A DNA stretch of 64,000 bases from Gymnothorax reevesii (Eukaryota; Chordata; Actinopteri; Anguilliformes; Muraenidae). A program made the position numbers and the translations under genes. The notes under the pieces were generated by a model that was not told where the DNA came from, searched no databases, and saw nothing but the letters and a program-made list of their open reading frames with translations. The stretch spans positions 70,813,607-70,877,606 of the forward strand of contig CM056586.1 in the NCBI GenBank assembly GCA_029721435.1, given 5' to 3'. Shown here one piece after another: positions 34,561-46,315 of this stretch. Each line of letters opens with the position of its first letter. The stretch's first letter is position 1.

Positions 34561-36078
34561 TGGAGCCTCTGTGGATACATTTGAGAAACATTTACAGCTG
34601 GGAATTAGAGGATTTTTACATATGATCCCTCCCTCCTTTTTTAAGAAACCAAATGCAATTGGACTTTTAGCTGTCCTGCTCTTCCATGGCCAGGTCTGTT
34701 ATTCTCTCATTATTTCATTGACAAAGAACCAGATAAAAATGCAACAGTTCATTGCTAGTGTGGGTTTTTGCCTCTGAAATGCGTTGCTGTGAACTCTTCG
34801 AAGTCTAACGAGCAAATACTGCCAGTGGTGCGAACTATCATTTGTATAAAAAGATCCAAACAAATCCATAAGAGAGAAGGCGAAATCATTAACTGTGACT
34901 TTATCAACCATTTGGTACATTCACATATGAATTTCTCATTTTCCTGATAAAGGAACACCTCTTCACATCAGTCTACCTGACTAGGACCACCTTCCTGAGG
35001 GCAGGTGGATTTGTGTCAGTAGTTGAGAACAGATTTCACCGGAGTAAATACAGAGGGTTTCCCTCATAATGACAAAAAAATGCCAGGGCAGTTCTGGAAC
35101 AACATCCTATGGACAGATGAGACGAAGGTCAACTTTCACCAGACTCATGAGAAGAGAAGAAATGGAGAAGGAAAGGACCTGCTCAACATCTAAAGCAGCC
35201 GCCTCATCTGCGGAGCACGGTCATGTGTGGCATGTATCAGTGTCCATGCAACTGCTCTCCTAGAATTTATCGATGATGTGACTGCTAATGCGAGCAGCAC
35301 GATAAATTCTGAATTGTATTATGCTATATTACCTGCTCAGAGTCACCAGATGGCTTCAAAACTCACTCCATGGAACCTCACAGTGTAGATTGATGCTGAC
35401 GTGAAGCAAACTGAAAAAGCAACCAGAGACTTTTTTAAAGACAAGAACACGAAATTTACTACAACAGCCAAATCACTCACCTGACTTGAATCTAACTGAG
35501 CTTGTGGGCCACTTGTAGGAAACAATATTGAGGGCAAAACACCCCAAAAACAACCAGGAACTGGGGACAGCTGTAGTGAAGCCTGGCAGCAGCATCACCA
35601 GGGAACTGACCCATAATCGGGTGATGTTTGTGGGTTTCAGACTTGAGGCGATCATTGACTGCAAAAGATTTTCAATCAAATATTAACCATAAAGGGCTGA
35701 AATAATTCAATTTATATATTTTTTTTCAATTTATCTTGTGCTGTTGAAAACCTATCATGTGGCAACTTGTTTAAAAGAGCTCCCCTGACATCTTACATCA
35801 TTGAATAACAACAGTTGCATTTAATGCTCTACAGGTTAAAAATGACAAATTGATTAATGGTTAAATTTATCTGTTGAATAGCTACTTTTAAGACCTTAGA
35901 ATTGTATAAAGATGGAGGTAATTTTTATATGGTTCATACATTGTTTCTTGAATTAAAACTGAAAGTCTACACTTCAAGCGTATTTTGCTTGATTAGTTTC
36001 AGTTTCAGTATGACAGTATCTAGAGTCAGAGCATGATGAGATTGTCATCACTGTCCAAATGCTCTTGGACTTGTCTGT
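34561..36078 (+). pseudogene. Decayed Tc1-like element abutting the previous one
   Basis: Traces of a different Tc1-like family follow in order. They are NKSIREKAKSL...STIWYI (first helix-turn-helix, about 34858-34920), NNILWTDETKVNF (first catalytic Asp, about 35098), and EFIDDVTANASSTINSELY (about 35262). Next are NHSPDLNLTEL (Glu block, about 35470), and finally SITREL...RLEAIIDCKRFSIKY with the stop at 35684. Several shifts and stops make it inactive. The 3' region resumes beyond an inserted MITE and ends ...GGACTTGTCTG before TA at about 36078. Its left end follows directly on the TA that closes the neighbouring element. Confidence 0.8.
35683..35839. mobile_element. Palindromic TTAA-flanked MITE, copy 4
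   Basis: Inserted at the stop codon of the decayed Tc1 transposase. It starts TTAACCATAAAGGGCTGAAA and ends TTTAATGCTCTACAGGTTAA, with TTAA on both sides. The left palindrome arm (GAAAACCTATCATGTGGCAA, TTTAAAAGAGCTCC) is intact, and the right arm is entirely missing, joined at CCCCTGACATC. This is nearly the same junction word (CCCCTG) as copy 1. Confidence 0.85.
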
Positions 36079-37981
36079 ATTCATACATACACTCATGGAA
36101 GGGACCTGAACCTGGACTCGCTCGGAGTCCCAGAGGGTGACTCATGATTGACCACATCACCCCGCTGAGACAGAGGGCTTCAATCAACAGGGTATTAAAC
36201 GGTGATATAGCCGTGTAAATCCTGCCGTCAGCTGCATGAGGTGAAGTGGCTGATCTCAGGAAGTGCTGGCAGGCTTTGAAACCATTAGAAAGGTATGTGT
36301 GCCGGTATCTCTCCTCTCAAGTCTTCGCAAGGTATTTCAATCTGTCTGTAATTTGACATTTTACACATTACAGAGCAAAAAAAAAAATAGCAATGAAATT
36401 AGTTATGAAGAAATTCATAACTAAATCAGTAAACAGCCTGGTGTCCACCGCAGTGCATGTACTGTGGATACGTGCCTCAAAGAGAGCAGGGCGAACAGCT
36501 CGCTGTAATGTTTCAACGAGCAGCTGAGAAATGGAGCGTGCTGGAGTCGCAGCACAGATAATGTGACGCCACCATTTGTTCAGCTCAGGTGGAAGAAGTC
36601 AGGCCACAGATCTTGGCTCAGTGCTGGCAATTTTTCAGCGCCCGCATACATGAGAGACACGTTTGGCACTCACCAGTACATAGAGCCCCTGATTTGCGCA
36701 GCCTAACTGTGTGAGCGATGTTGAGTCTGAATTAATGCACATTAATAATGAAATAAGGGAGGCCAAACGAACGAGAGTGAGAATTGCTAAATAATTCCCA
36801 TCTGTATCTCAGCAACCCCAAAACAAAAACAGTTTGTTAGTCGGGTTACTTCAGGTAAATGTACCTTTTTGGCCCCTATCTGTTTCTCAATTTGGATTTA
36901 GAAAAAAAATCAATCATGAGCCTTACCTCCTGGCGGGCACTTGGAGAATTTTCTCAGAAGTAGACCTTCAGAAGAGAAATATTTTCACCCATTTCATGAG
37001 ATACTGTACATGAAACTACATACTGTAGGTCCAGTTCTGAGCCTCGGCTTATGCCACACGTTGACATGATTTTAGCATTATTGTGTCGTGCCATTATATG
37101 GAGCTGGCTGTGAAAAATATATCCCAGGCTTTAAAATCAAGTAACATTATCATCACAGTCCAATGTATGCCCACAAGTATTATCACAAATTTAACATTAA
37201 TGATGATACAATGATACTCAACGCCACATTTATATTAACACCTGTCAATTATGTGATGCATTATTCCGTTTTCCAAAATAGTTATAGCTGCTGTCCATAG
37301 CTGGGTCTGTGTTTGTTGGCACATACTGGTGAAGTCCAAAATAGGTTGTGCTTCAGTTCACATGTGGTTGTTGAAAATAGTCTTATGATTCAAGATAATA
37401 TAAAATATCACCTCCTTAAAATGGCCTCCCAGTGTTGCTGACCTCTTGGTCACGTCTCCATTTCCTCTCTAATCAACTTTTTCAGTTTGCCCAGATGACT
37501 TCATCTTGGTAGTGTCTGTCTTGTGCAGGGCAATGCTATAGTTTTCTTTTTAAATTAAATGTATATTTCATTACAGTGGACTTCTTAGCACCTCCAAAGA
37601 CGGCTCAAAGCTTCACCAAATTTGCATATTTTTTGAATAGATTTCCTCAGCTTTTTTTCACGTAAAACTTCATCTGTAGGTTCGTTCCATGAGATTCCAA
37701 AAGATCTGAGCAGGGCAGCGTTTCCCAAAATCACTGATGCTAACTCACATGGTTGGGCCCATTGACTGTGAATGGACAAACTACGTAAGTTGCTAACTTA
37801 GTTTACGCTTTTGGGAAACGCGCCCCCGGTCGACTTCTTCCAATATATCTGTTTGCATTCCTGATATAATTGTGGATTCTTTATTTTTTATGCTTTATTT
37901 AAGATATTAAGAAGTTACTTTAATAAGAGGGGGAAAGCAGAAAGGCCAAATTATGGCTGAGAAAACAGTCAGAATGTGCAG
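36079..37981. other. Unassigned stretch
   Basis: No recognised gene or delimited element. Includes an 11-nt A run near 36378. Open frames are short. Confidence 0.4.
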
Positions 37982-38704
37982 TACAACCCCATTTCCGAAA
38001 AAGTTGGGATCCTATGAAAAATATAAATAAAAAACAGAATGCAATCATTTGCAAATAATTTAAAATCTACATTTCATTGAAAATTGTACAAAACAACATA
38101 TCAGGGGTTAAACTTAGACATTTTACTTTTTTTGAAAAATATCTTGAATTTGGATTTGAACTGAATTCAATGCCAGTGAAACATTTCGTAGAAGCTCAGA
38201 TTATGGCAATAAAATACTGTAAGAGTTGTATGATGCAAAAACAAAAAAAAATCACCTTGTGGAACATCTCCCTGCTAATTAGGTAAATAGGCAACATGTC
38301 AGTAGCATTATTGGATATAAACTGAGCATTTTAAAGAGTATTTCAGAAGTAAATATTGCATGGGCTTCACCACCCTGTGATAGACTGTCGCTAACAATTT
38401 ATGAGTAACGTTTCTTAATGTAAAATCGCTAAGAATTTGAGGGTGTCAACATCTGCTGTACATGATATCATTAAAAGACAAAGAGAATCTGGAGAATTCT
38501 CTGTCCTAAAGGGACAAGGCTGAAAACCAATGTTGAATGGCCAGGTCCTCAGCTGGCACTGCATTAAAAACAGACAGGCAGGATTTGGTTATGCAAAGCA
38601 CAGCATGGGCTCAGGAACATTTCTGCAAACCACCACATATACTGCCATTCAGACATCTTTTTTAGGAAAACCCTCGCTTATTTCAGCAAGATAATGCCGA
38701 ACAC

Positions 38705-39354
38705 TGTTACAATCCAGACCAGTAATCAAGTGCGGGCGCTGAGAGCACCGTTCAGCACAGATGTATTGGCGAAGCTAATTACTGCCCACTGGCCTCCGAG
38801 GTACAGCCAGGTGAAGCGCTCACTTCGCCAGAGCTGAGCTGCCCCACAGGAGCATGGAGGGGAACTTGGTTCCAGTGCTGATGACCGAAGGATTGGGAGC
38901 TTGTTCCTAACAAATGGACAGGGGAAAAGACCTGGAAGAGTTAACAAGAATGCGAACCCAATCCTGGACTCTGACTTAGGCTTGGGAACTTGTTCCTATT
39001 AAACTGGACAGAGGAGCTGGCTTAAGGTGGGTTAACTTGAACGCAGTCCCAATCCTGGATCCCGAGGAGGCTTGGAAGCTTGTTCAGGTTAATTGAATAA
39101 ATAGGAAGGCTTTTGCAATTGCTGTCATTAAAATGTACTGTTTCAATTAAAAAAGAGAAAGATTTTTTTCTTGAAAATACTGACTGGTTCTAAGCACAAA
39201 TCGCAAATTACAATCCAGCAATTTGCAGATCAAAGACACAGGCAGGGAAGGGAATAAACGCGAGACCTTAAATCAAAAGAGACATACTTATAATAGACGC
39301 ACAAGTTGCTGAATAGGAGGAGAAACGGGAGGCATTCACATGAGGATTGTGACA
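38705..39354. mobile_element. Second solo LTR inserted in Tc1 element
   Basis: A 650-bp insertion splits the Tc1 frame between the QQDNA block and the next conserved part. Its ends are imperfect inverted repeats, TGTTACAATCC and GGATTGTGACA, with TG...CA termini. AACAC precedes it (38700-38704) and AAACAC follows it (39355-39360), consistent with a 5-bp target duplication offset by one base. AATAAA occurs near 39103. No gag or pol is present, so a solo LTR is the simplest reading. Its ends differ from the LTR at 34.0 kb, so it is a different family. Confidence 0.7.
38889..39090. repeat. Imperfect ~90-bp tandem repeat inside the LTR
   Basis: The motif GGGAGCTTGTTCCTA...GGACAG...GAACCCAATCCTGGA recurs as GGGAACTTGTTCCTA...GGACAG...GCAGTCCCAATCCTGGA, and a third partial copy starts CTTGGAAGCTTGTTC. 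Roughly two and a half units with many differences. Tandem enhancer-type repeats in LTR U3 regions are common; function here is inferred, not shown. Confidence 0.6.
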
Positions 39355-39801
39355 AAACACAGCACCCACCCCACGCGTATTACAACAAGACAATTGAGTT
39401 GTGAGAGTCTGGGTGCTAAACTGGTCTGCCTGCAGTCCAGACCTGTCACCGACTGAAAATATTTGGCGCATTGTGAAATGAAAAATCTGACACAGGAGGC
39501 CACAAAATCTTCAACAGCTGAAATCCTATGTCAAGCAAGAATGGAAAAACATTTTGCTTTTGAAACTGCAGCAGATTGTCTCCTCAGTTCCCAAGCAATT
39601 TCAGGATGTTGTCAATAGAAGAGGTGATGCAACACAGTGGTAAACATGGCCCCATCCCAACTTTTTTGAGACTTGTCACTGGGTTCAAATTGAAAATGAG
39701 CACATATTTTTCTAAAAATGATAAAAAATTTCCACGTTTCAACATCTGACATGTTGTCTATGGACTTTTTTCCAATTACATGCAGTGTTTAAATTATTTG
39801 C

Positions 39802-40372
39802 AAACTAGAACGGGCACTCGGTAGAGCGCATACCTACGCCAACGCCACTGAATCCCTCGCCACTGGCGTTGGTTTCATGCCGATCGGATAAAAATTGACC
39901 GAGATATGGCCGAAAGTCGGTTTTGACCTTTTCGTGGCCTTGACCTTGACCTTTGACCCGATCACTCCCAAAATCTAATCGATTGATCCTCAGGTCATGC
40001 CAAATCAACCCACCAAATTTTATGAAATTCCGTTTGGTACTTTTTGAGTTATTTGATACACATACACACAGACAGACAGACAGACAAACAAACTAGAACG
40101 GGCACTCGGTAGAGCGCATACCTTCGCCGACGCCACTGAATCCCTCGCCACTGGCGTTGGTTCCATGCCGATCGGATAAAAATTGACCGAGATATGGTCG
40201 AAAGTCGGTTTTGACCTTTTCGTGGCCTTGACCTTGACCTTTGACCCGATCACTCCCAAAATCTAATCGATTGATCCTCAGGTCATGCCAAATCAACCCA
40301 CCAAATTTTATGAAATTCTGTTTGGTACTTTTTGAGTTATTCGATACACATACAGACAGACACACAAACAAA
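39802..40372. repeat. Recent ~288-bp tandem duplication
   Basis: Two direct copies start AAACTAGAACGGGCACTCGG at 39802 and 40090, and run through a TTGACCTTGACCTTTGACC stretch and an ACAGACAGAC tract. I count only about six differences by eye over some 270 bp, so the duplication is young compared with the dead Tc1 element that holds it. The unit itself looks like a dispersed repeat with conserved ends. Minus-strand open frames in both units are near-identical and probably not real genes. Confidence 0.9.
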
Positions 40373-40393
40373 TAAATACACGGGGATCAAAAC

Positions 40394-40429
40394 ATTACCT
40401 TCGTCAGCGAAGTCGCTGGCGAAGGTAAT
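40394..40429. other. Short perfect-type hairpin at repeat end
   Basis: ATTACCTTCGTCAGCGA (40394-40410) pairs with TCGCTGGCGAAGGTAAT (40413-40429), 17 bp with one mismatch and a 2-nt spacer. It marks the right end of the duplicated repeat block, where the host Tc1 terminal repeat resumes. Confidence 0.8.
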
Positions 40430-40470
40430 CACTGAATTCTGTCTTTACATACATTTTACACAGCATCCCT

Positions 40471-42344
40471 ACGAAGGTGCAGATATATTTGATATTTACA
40501 ATAGAACGAAATATACATTTAAGTATAATAGAAACAAATGACAATAATTTGCATAAAAATGTATAAACTGGACAAATTCTTTAAACCTATAGTCATAATT
40601 GATGCAAGCTGGGTTCGCTTTTGTACGTCAAAAAGTTTCCATGGTTCATCAGATTTCGTTTGCAGTATTAAAAGATTTCGAAAACAATTCATAAAACCTC
40701 AAGAGAGAGATTGAAGTTTAATTTTTACTCAGGTTAGTCTGCAAAAATATGACAATGCATTAAAAATAAAAAAATCTCAATTTCAATTTGGGTGGGCTTA
40801 AAAGCTATACTTACCCAACTTTATTACATTTCTGAGGTTCTTAACTTTATGAGCATTTCCCCTGTTCTTTGTTTACCATCCTCAACTGAGTCATTTATCT
40901 TATTTATGTTTCCAAAAAGGGTAAGAACAATCACATTTGCGGCTTTCTCTTTCCGTCCTCTGTCCTCAATCAATGTCCTCCGAAGCCGTCCACCACATCT
41001 TCTTCTCTGTCTGCCGTCCACGAGGGGAGCGGTGCAGGCACTGTGTTGGACGACTGCACTTTCTTTGCAGTTGGCACGAGCGTTTGCTCGAATGGAAAGG
41101 CTGGTCGACAAGCGGATTGGCTGTTGTACGAGGAGACATGGCGAGCCACAGGGGAGACCTCAACCGAGAGTGTTTTCAACGAGCCTGAGAGCATTTAAAC
41201 AGGCTGGCAGGGTTCCCTGCAGCTCTCTTCAATGCCCCGGCGAAAAGCGGAATATAAGAACCCCAATCTTTCTTCCAAAGTGCTGGAACATAATTATCAT
41301 CTGTCTTGATAGCTTTTGCCAGCATTCCTTGTGGAATCCATGTGGCCAATGTTGTTTCTCCTTGTTTGGATTGCTCCTTAATACATGCAGAGTGTAAGAT
41401 ATGAAAACTACTATCTACAGTATATCAGCATGCAGTGTAGACTCCTTTCAACAATGGATTGTTTGTTAAAACATGTTCAACACCACATAATGAATAAATG
41501 GTTTATTTCTGGCGACACCCAATTAATTCAAACACAAGTCTATAGAGACAGAACTGGGTATACAGCAGTACCTTCTTAATCGTATAGTTGTTAAGTGATT
41601 TTGTTCAGCGCAGAAGTACTTCAGTATAAGGGATGAAATAGCCCTGAAGTTTAGTTATAACTCATATCTAGTAAAATCTTCGACTCCAGCTTTAAAAAAG
41701 TTCACATTTAAATACGCCTACTGGCTTGTTTACAGTGTGTGTTTATCTGAGGTCCCAAAGGAAAAATATCATCTGTTTAAATTCTTTTATAAATTCTACC
41801 CAGTATTTGAATTCCACATGTAAATAGAAAGAAATATCAATATAATGTCATCAAAATGAATAAATGGGCAATATTATGTTGACAGAAGATTTATTGCCAC
41901 GACGTCAGAGTCATTTCTGTTTTTAGTGTTTTTGCTCTATTTCTGGTAGATGAGATGTCTGGCAGATGAGTCATGAATTTCAAATAAATAGCTAAAATTG
42001 ATGAGAAATATAGCAAAACTTTCAGAGTTAAATTGACTTAAACAGAGCTGATGTGAATCTGATGGGGTTAAATTTGCTAACAATTAGTTATCAAAATGGA
42101 TTGAACCTCTAACACAGTCCTCAGTTTACTCTATGATTAGCCATATATACTGTATCATATATCAGGTTTCTGTATGACTTGCAACGTAGGAATACAACTG
42201 TGTGGAATGATGACTTAAGTTTTTTTTTTTATGTGTCTATATGGCTATGTGGGGAAAAAATCAAAACTGCAGGCTGGGTACCAGAGAGATACAATTAAGT
42301 TTTTATAGCTCTCCAAACCTCCTCTGTATCTGCGAAACTAAAAT

Positions 42345-42345
<1 letters not shown>
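40471..42345. other. Unassigned stretch
   Basis: No recognised gene. The longest non-transposon open frame of the window (201 codons, 40792-41397, +) lies here but starts at GTG, has no motif, and overlaps equally open frames on the other strand. The 40950-41260 part is GC-richer than its surroundings. Confidence 0.4.

Positions 42346-42407
<62 letters not shown>
42346..42407. repeat. (GT)n microsatellite
   Basis: About 31 uninterrupted GT units; likely length-variable. Confidence 0.97.
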
Positions 42408-42409
<2 letters not shown>

Positions 42410-44555
42410 TTTTTTCTGTTGAGTCAAAAAGCACTGTGGTGTGCACCAGCCATCTGTACCTGAAGCTCGGCGCTGCACTAGCTGCAAGCCACGAAACATT
42501 CTAGAGGCAAGGAGGCAAGAGCTACAGGTCAGGCCATCCTCCACCATTCACCACGTGGCTGTCCTGCTTAAATCCGCCTCATCGTACTCCAGTCCACTTC
42601 TCCTTCTCAACAAGAAACTAAAATTTCAGGATGAGCTGATTCTGAATCGTGTAAGACATTTTATACAGGTATAAGCTGTGTTTTACTCATAAGACAGACC
42701 AATATGGCAAAATGTGAATCCAGGGCCATGCTAGGAAAAAGACAACAGAGATATTGAAAGGACTGGTCTTAAACATCAGCTAATTGTTGACCTATCATGG
42801 GCCTTCAAGATCTCTGGTGCTGTATTATTGATTATTCTGATTATCCTGGGCTTGAAAATGGTTTAGAAGCTTTCTGCCCATGTGTATGTGATAATTGATT
42901 TGCAACAAAACCTCGCCCCATATGCAAGGTCATGTGACATTCAAATAGAACAGAAATGCTCTGTAATGTTGACAGTGATCAAGTGGAAATCCATTAAAAT
43001 TATTTGCATTCGCCTGCAAGCGCAGAACTTGATACTGTTTTATCAAATGAACTGTCTACATTGGCTTTTATCCTGTGTCATTTAAGCCAGTAATGCAGCA
43101 CCAGAAAAATGGCTCAATGAACCCACAGGTCAAGAAATGAAAAATGTGTTAATAATAGGCTGTTAATAATAGGCCAACTGATGTTATCCAAAAATGTTGG
43201 TGCAATGTAGACACTTCAAATATTCATTTGACTTCAATGTAAGATACAAAATCAATATTTTCACATCGGTGGCTTGTTTTTTTTTTTCTTTTAAAAATTA
43301 AACAAGGCATTTGGCGTATATCAGTCTAGCGCAAACATACACTACAATATAACAACTATTCCAAAGCAATAAGTGCAGAGCGATTGAATCCTCAAAAGTG
43401 CAATGAACGCAGCAGTAATCACGAAACTTGCGTTGTTCGCTTCCCTCTGTATTTGGTCGGTAACCAAATCTCTTCAGTCCCGCAGGAAGCTGTTTTTCTT
43501 CGGAAATACATTTTGATTGTCCGATGCACATGGCCAGCCAGAGCTTTCTCTGCGCTGGCTCAGATATCCTCAGCCAAAATGCAGCCAATCTCAATCAGCG
43601 TATGAAATGGAAATGCAATTACATCATCATCCTCCCATACTCCAGCGACTGCCTCAGCTGCCTCATCCACTAGGGCTAAATAAGACTTTCAATTCCAGCG
43701 AACCGCTTCATCTGCTCGAAAAAGGCAACAATTCCACGGAGCTGTAACGGCTGGATGCAAAAACAGAAGAGGTCTTGCATGCTGCTTTCAACTCAGTTTG
43801 AAAAAAGGGCATTTTGAGGTGATTAGAATGGCTGTTATTCGTTATGTACCCCAATACCGTCCACGACATTCTCATATTTGGACAATCACTTATTATAGAA
43901 ATAAGAGCATTTATTTTGCAGTTACGTTATGTCAGTAGTGATATCCATTAAGAGAAACTACTGCAGAAAGCAAAATACGCCTGAAATCGGTGTGTTTGGA
44001 GACAGTAGGCTGGCAAGCTATGAACCTAAAAAGCAGGTACCCTGAGTAGTACGCCTGGAGTTCAACATTACAAATTACGGACAGACTACAGCGGAGGAAG
44101 GCAGCACCATGGACAGGTTTGAGCAGAGAACACTCTTGCATCCCAACTCCTGCTTTACAGAGTAATACTCAGGCTGTAATGATCACATCATACAATTGGG
44201 CGAAACTGTATCATGAAATTTCCGTGGCAGCGTGCCGTACACAGTCAATAAACGTGCTGAAAACTTGCAAGCAAGCAGTTGTATATTTTTGTCTTGCTCT
44301 GTGCTTTAGATCATACTGCTGTCATGTACTATGTTACTTCATGATTTGAATAATGAGCAGAGAGAACTGTATGCTTTGGATTGGAGCGCCTTTCATGCCG
44401 TGGCTGCTAGCAGCTCTGCTGAGAAGTCTCTCAGAAAGGATCATGTAATAACTAAATGCACAGCATTGAACAAGTGTTTTCAGTACACTAGATTTCTTTT
44501 AATTTTCTCTAACATGTTCTTTTTTTTTTTTTTGTTTTCTTCTACTCATTAATCT
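42408..44555. other. Unassigned stretch
   Basis: No gene or delimited element recognised. The 43350-43740 part is even in composition and could be conserved regulatory DNA, but this is not testable here. Confidence 0.35.
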
Positions 44556-44559
44556 CTGT

Positions 44560-45470
44560 GTGGATAAAAAGTAGATATAAGCACATTTTAGACACCAAAT
44601 GTGTGAGGTACGGTTCAGGAACCACTCGCGAGAGACAGAAATCCAAAAAACGTATGCCTTTATTGGAGTCCGAGTCAAAGCCAAAAAACACAGGAATTGC
44701 CAAGCCTCAATACGAAATCCAAAAACAGTGTCGACTAGACAGGCAGGGGTCGAACCAGTAACACAAATGAGCAAAGGTACATAAACGGTAGGCAAAAAGT
44801 CGTAGTCGATGAACAAATCCAAGGGTCATACACAGGGCATCCAAACACAGAAATCGTGGTCATACAAAAATGGGTTGAAATCCAGAAAGACAAAAACTAT
44901 ACAAAAAGGGCAATGGCAAGAATCAAGGTCAGACAAACCAGTAGAAGAGAAACAATATTCAATGACATACGAGGCGCTCTGCACAATGAAATATTGATCA
45001 ACTTTCTGACAAGAGCTGTGAGTGAAAATACTGCTTAAATACACACAGGGAAGGAGGACAGAAACAGGCTAAGAGGCGGAGATTAGAACAGGGCGATTAC
45101 GGAGAGGGAATTAGTCTAAATTAGAAGCGGAGCAACTTTTCATATTAAAATGGGGTGCTCGTTAGTAAGTTAGTAATTTTATATACATGGATTAGTTGTG
45201 TTAGTAGACTATGATAAAAAATACAAATGTTAGTCTTGTTAGTAATCAGAACAGAAAGACGAAGGAAGTAAACGAGAATCGAAGGAATATTTTAAACACC
45301 TGAATTCATTTAAATCACCCGAAGTCAGTGAGCACGCAAACAGGGAAGACGGACTGAACCAACTAGATCACAAGACGGGGGAGACAAGTGCAATGGAACT
45401 GAGAAATGGAATGAACTAAAACCTGAGTGTTACAATAACCAAAAAGAATAAGTAAAGACAAAATCGTGAA
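44560..45470. repeat. Dispersed ~1 kb repeat, copy A
   Basis: Shares an ordered set of words with the stretch at 54.5-55.7 kb. These include an early TTTATTGG segment, many CCAAAAATC/ACAGTA-type words, AGGCGGAGATTAGAA (45072-45086), the GTTAGTAA cluster (45160-45240), AAATCACCCGAA (45311-45322) and GGGGGAGACAAGTGCA. The copies are same-strand and clearly diverged. No coding frame has a motif. The class is unresolved; a non-autonomous LTR or DNA element is possible. Confidence 0.5.
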
Positions 45471-46312
45471 CACAGAAACAGAAAGTTTATATTTCAATAA
45501 TGACAGTACATACAGGTATACAGTATATATCCTTGAAAAAGCCCGTATCCCAACATCATCTGAGCTGTCACAGGATACTGGGAGCTACAAAATCAAGTGA
45601 GACCTGGAGCCTGCAGCCAAACTGCGGCAAGTTCCTCACCAGGCTTGGAGCAACCAGCCAGTTACCTGACAAACGTATAAAACTGCAGGACAGTGTTCAT
45701 AACTTTTAGGCAAAGGGTAATCAGGCCAAGTATTTATTTGATAAATACTTCAGAGTATATCAATATCCAGAAACCTTTCTTATCATGATTTTAGGCAGCA
45801 TCTTCTCCTCACAGAATTGTTTTGAATGTGCCTGAAACATATGCGCATGCCGTATTAATATTAATTCTCTGCTCATCCCTTTAAACTCTAAATGTTAAAT
45901 TTTCCTGTATGAGGGTTCAAAGTAAGAAAAAAAATCACACACATATTCTGTGTTGGTGGCGGCGCCTCACTGAAGTTATATCACACATATACTGAGAGAA
46001 ATATTCAAACCTAGGACATCACGTTATTATGGCAGCAGCATAACATCACATGGAAGCATCTAGATTGTGCACATCATTTCATACACATCTCCCTGTAATT
46101 CAGCAGCATATATTTGGGAACGTTGGAAACATTTGGGTCTTCTCTATAATTTAAACAAGGCCTAGAGTTCCGCAGGTTTGAATACAACAGCTGCATTTGA
46201 CTGAGGTTCAATGGGGTTAATCTGTCACTTGCGCTGAGCCTTATTAGAAAATCATAACGCATGAGCAGAGAGCTCTCCCGATTATGAATAATTTGACTGT
46301 TGCTGAAATCTC
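45471..46312. other. Unassigned stretch
   Basis: No recognised gene. The 45590-45710 portion (translation ETWSLQPNCGKFLTRLG) has the feel of a transposon-derived tail found in many fish genomes, but I cannot name the family. Confidence 0.3.
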
Positions 46313-46315
46313 TTG

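Larger units (their letters stand above)
37984..40470 (+). pseudogene. Decayed Tc1-like element with two later insertions
   Basis: The left terminal repeat begins CAACCCCATTTCCGAAAAAG just after TA at 37982. Coding traces are IIKRQRESGE and FSVLKGQG (about 38467-38518), LISARXCRTL/QQDNA near 38687 (second catalytic Asp block), SACSPDLSPTENIWRIVK near 39430 (third catalytic block, Glu kept), and SSVPKQFQDVVNRRGDATQW with the stop at about 39640. The right terminal repeat is split: AAATTATTTGCAAA (39790) and CACTGAATTCTGT...TTTACACAGCATCCC (40430-40470). The insertions are a solo LTR (38705-39354) and a tandem repeat block (39802-40430). Dead copy. Confidence 0.8.

Noticed and set aside
38709..39220. 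Repeated ACAATCCAG word (38710-38718 and about 39211-39219) as target duplication of a ~500-bp SINE
   Set aside because: The Tc1 reading does not resume at 39220. It resumes only after 39355, where LTR-type ends and AACAC repeats are found, so the repeated word is internal to the LTR.
40093..40371. Duplicated minus-strand frames in the 288-bp tandem repeat as a real gene pair
   Set aside because: The frames are short, begin in a simple ACAG tract and show no domain; similarity between them simply reflects the tandem duplication.
40792..41397. 201-codon open frame on the plus strand, longest outside transposons
   Set aside because: It opens at GTG, has no recognisable domain, has cysteine/leucine-rich low-information sequence, and overlaps several open frames on the other strand. 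Likely chance in a GC-raised patch.
42241..42504. Open frame with (VC)n tract
   Set aside because: Created by the (GT)n microsatellite.
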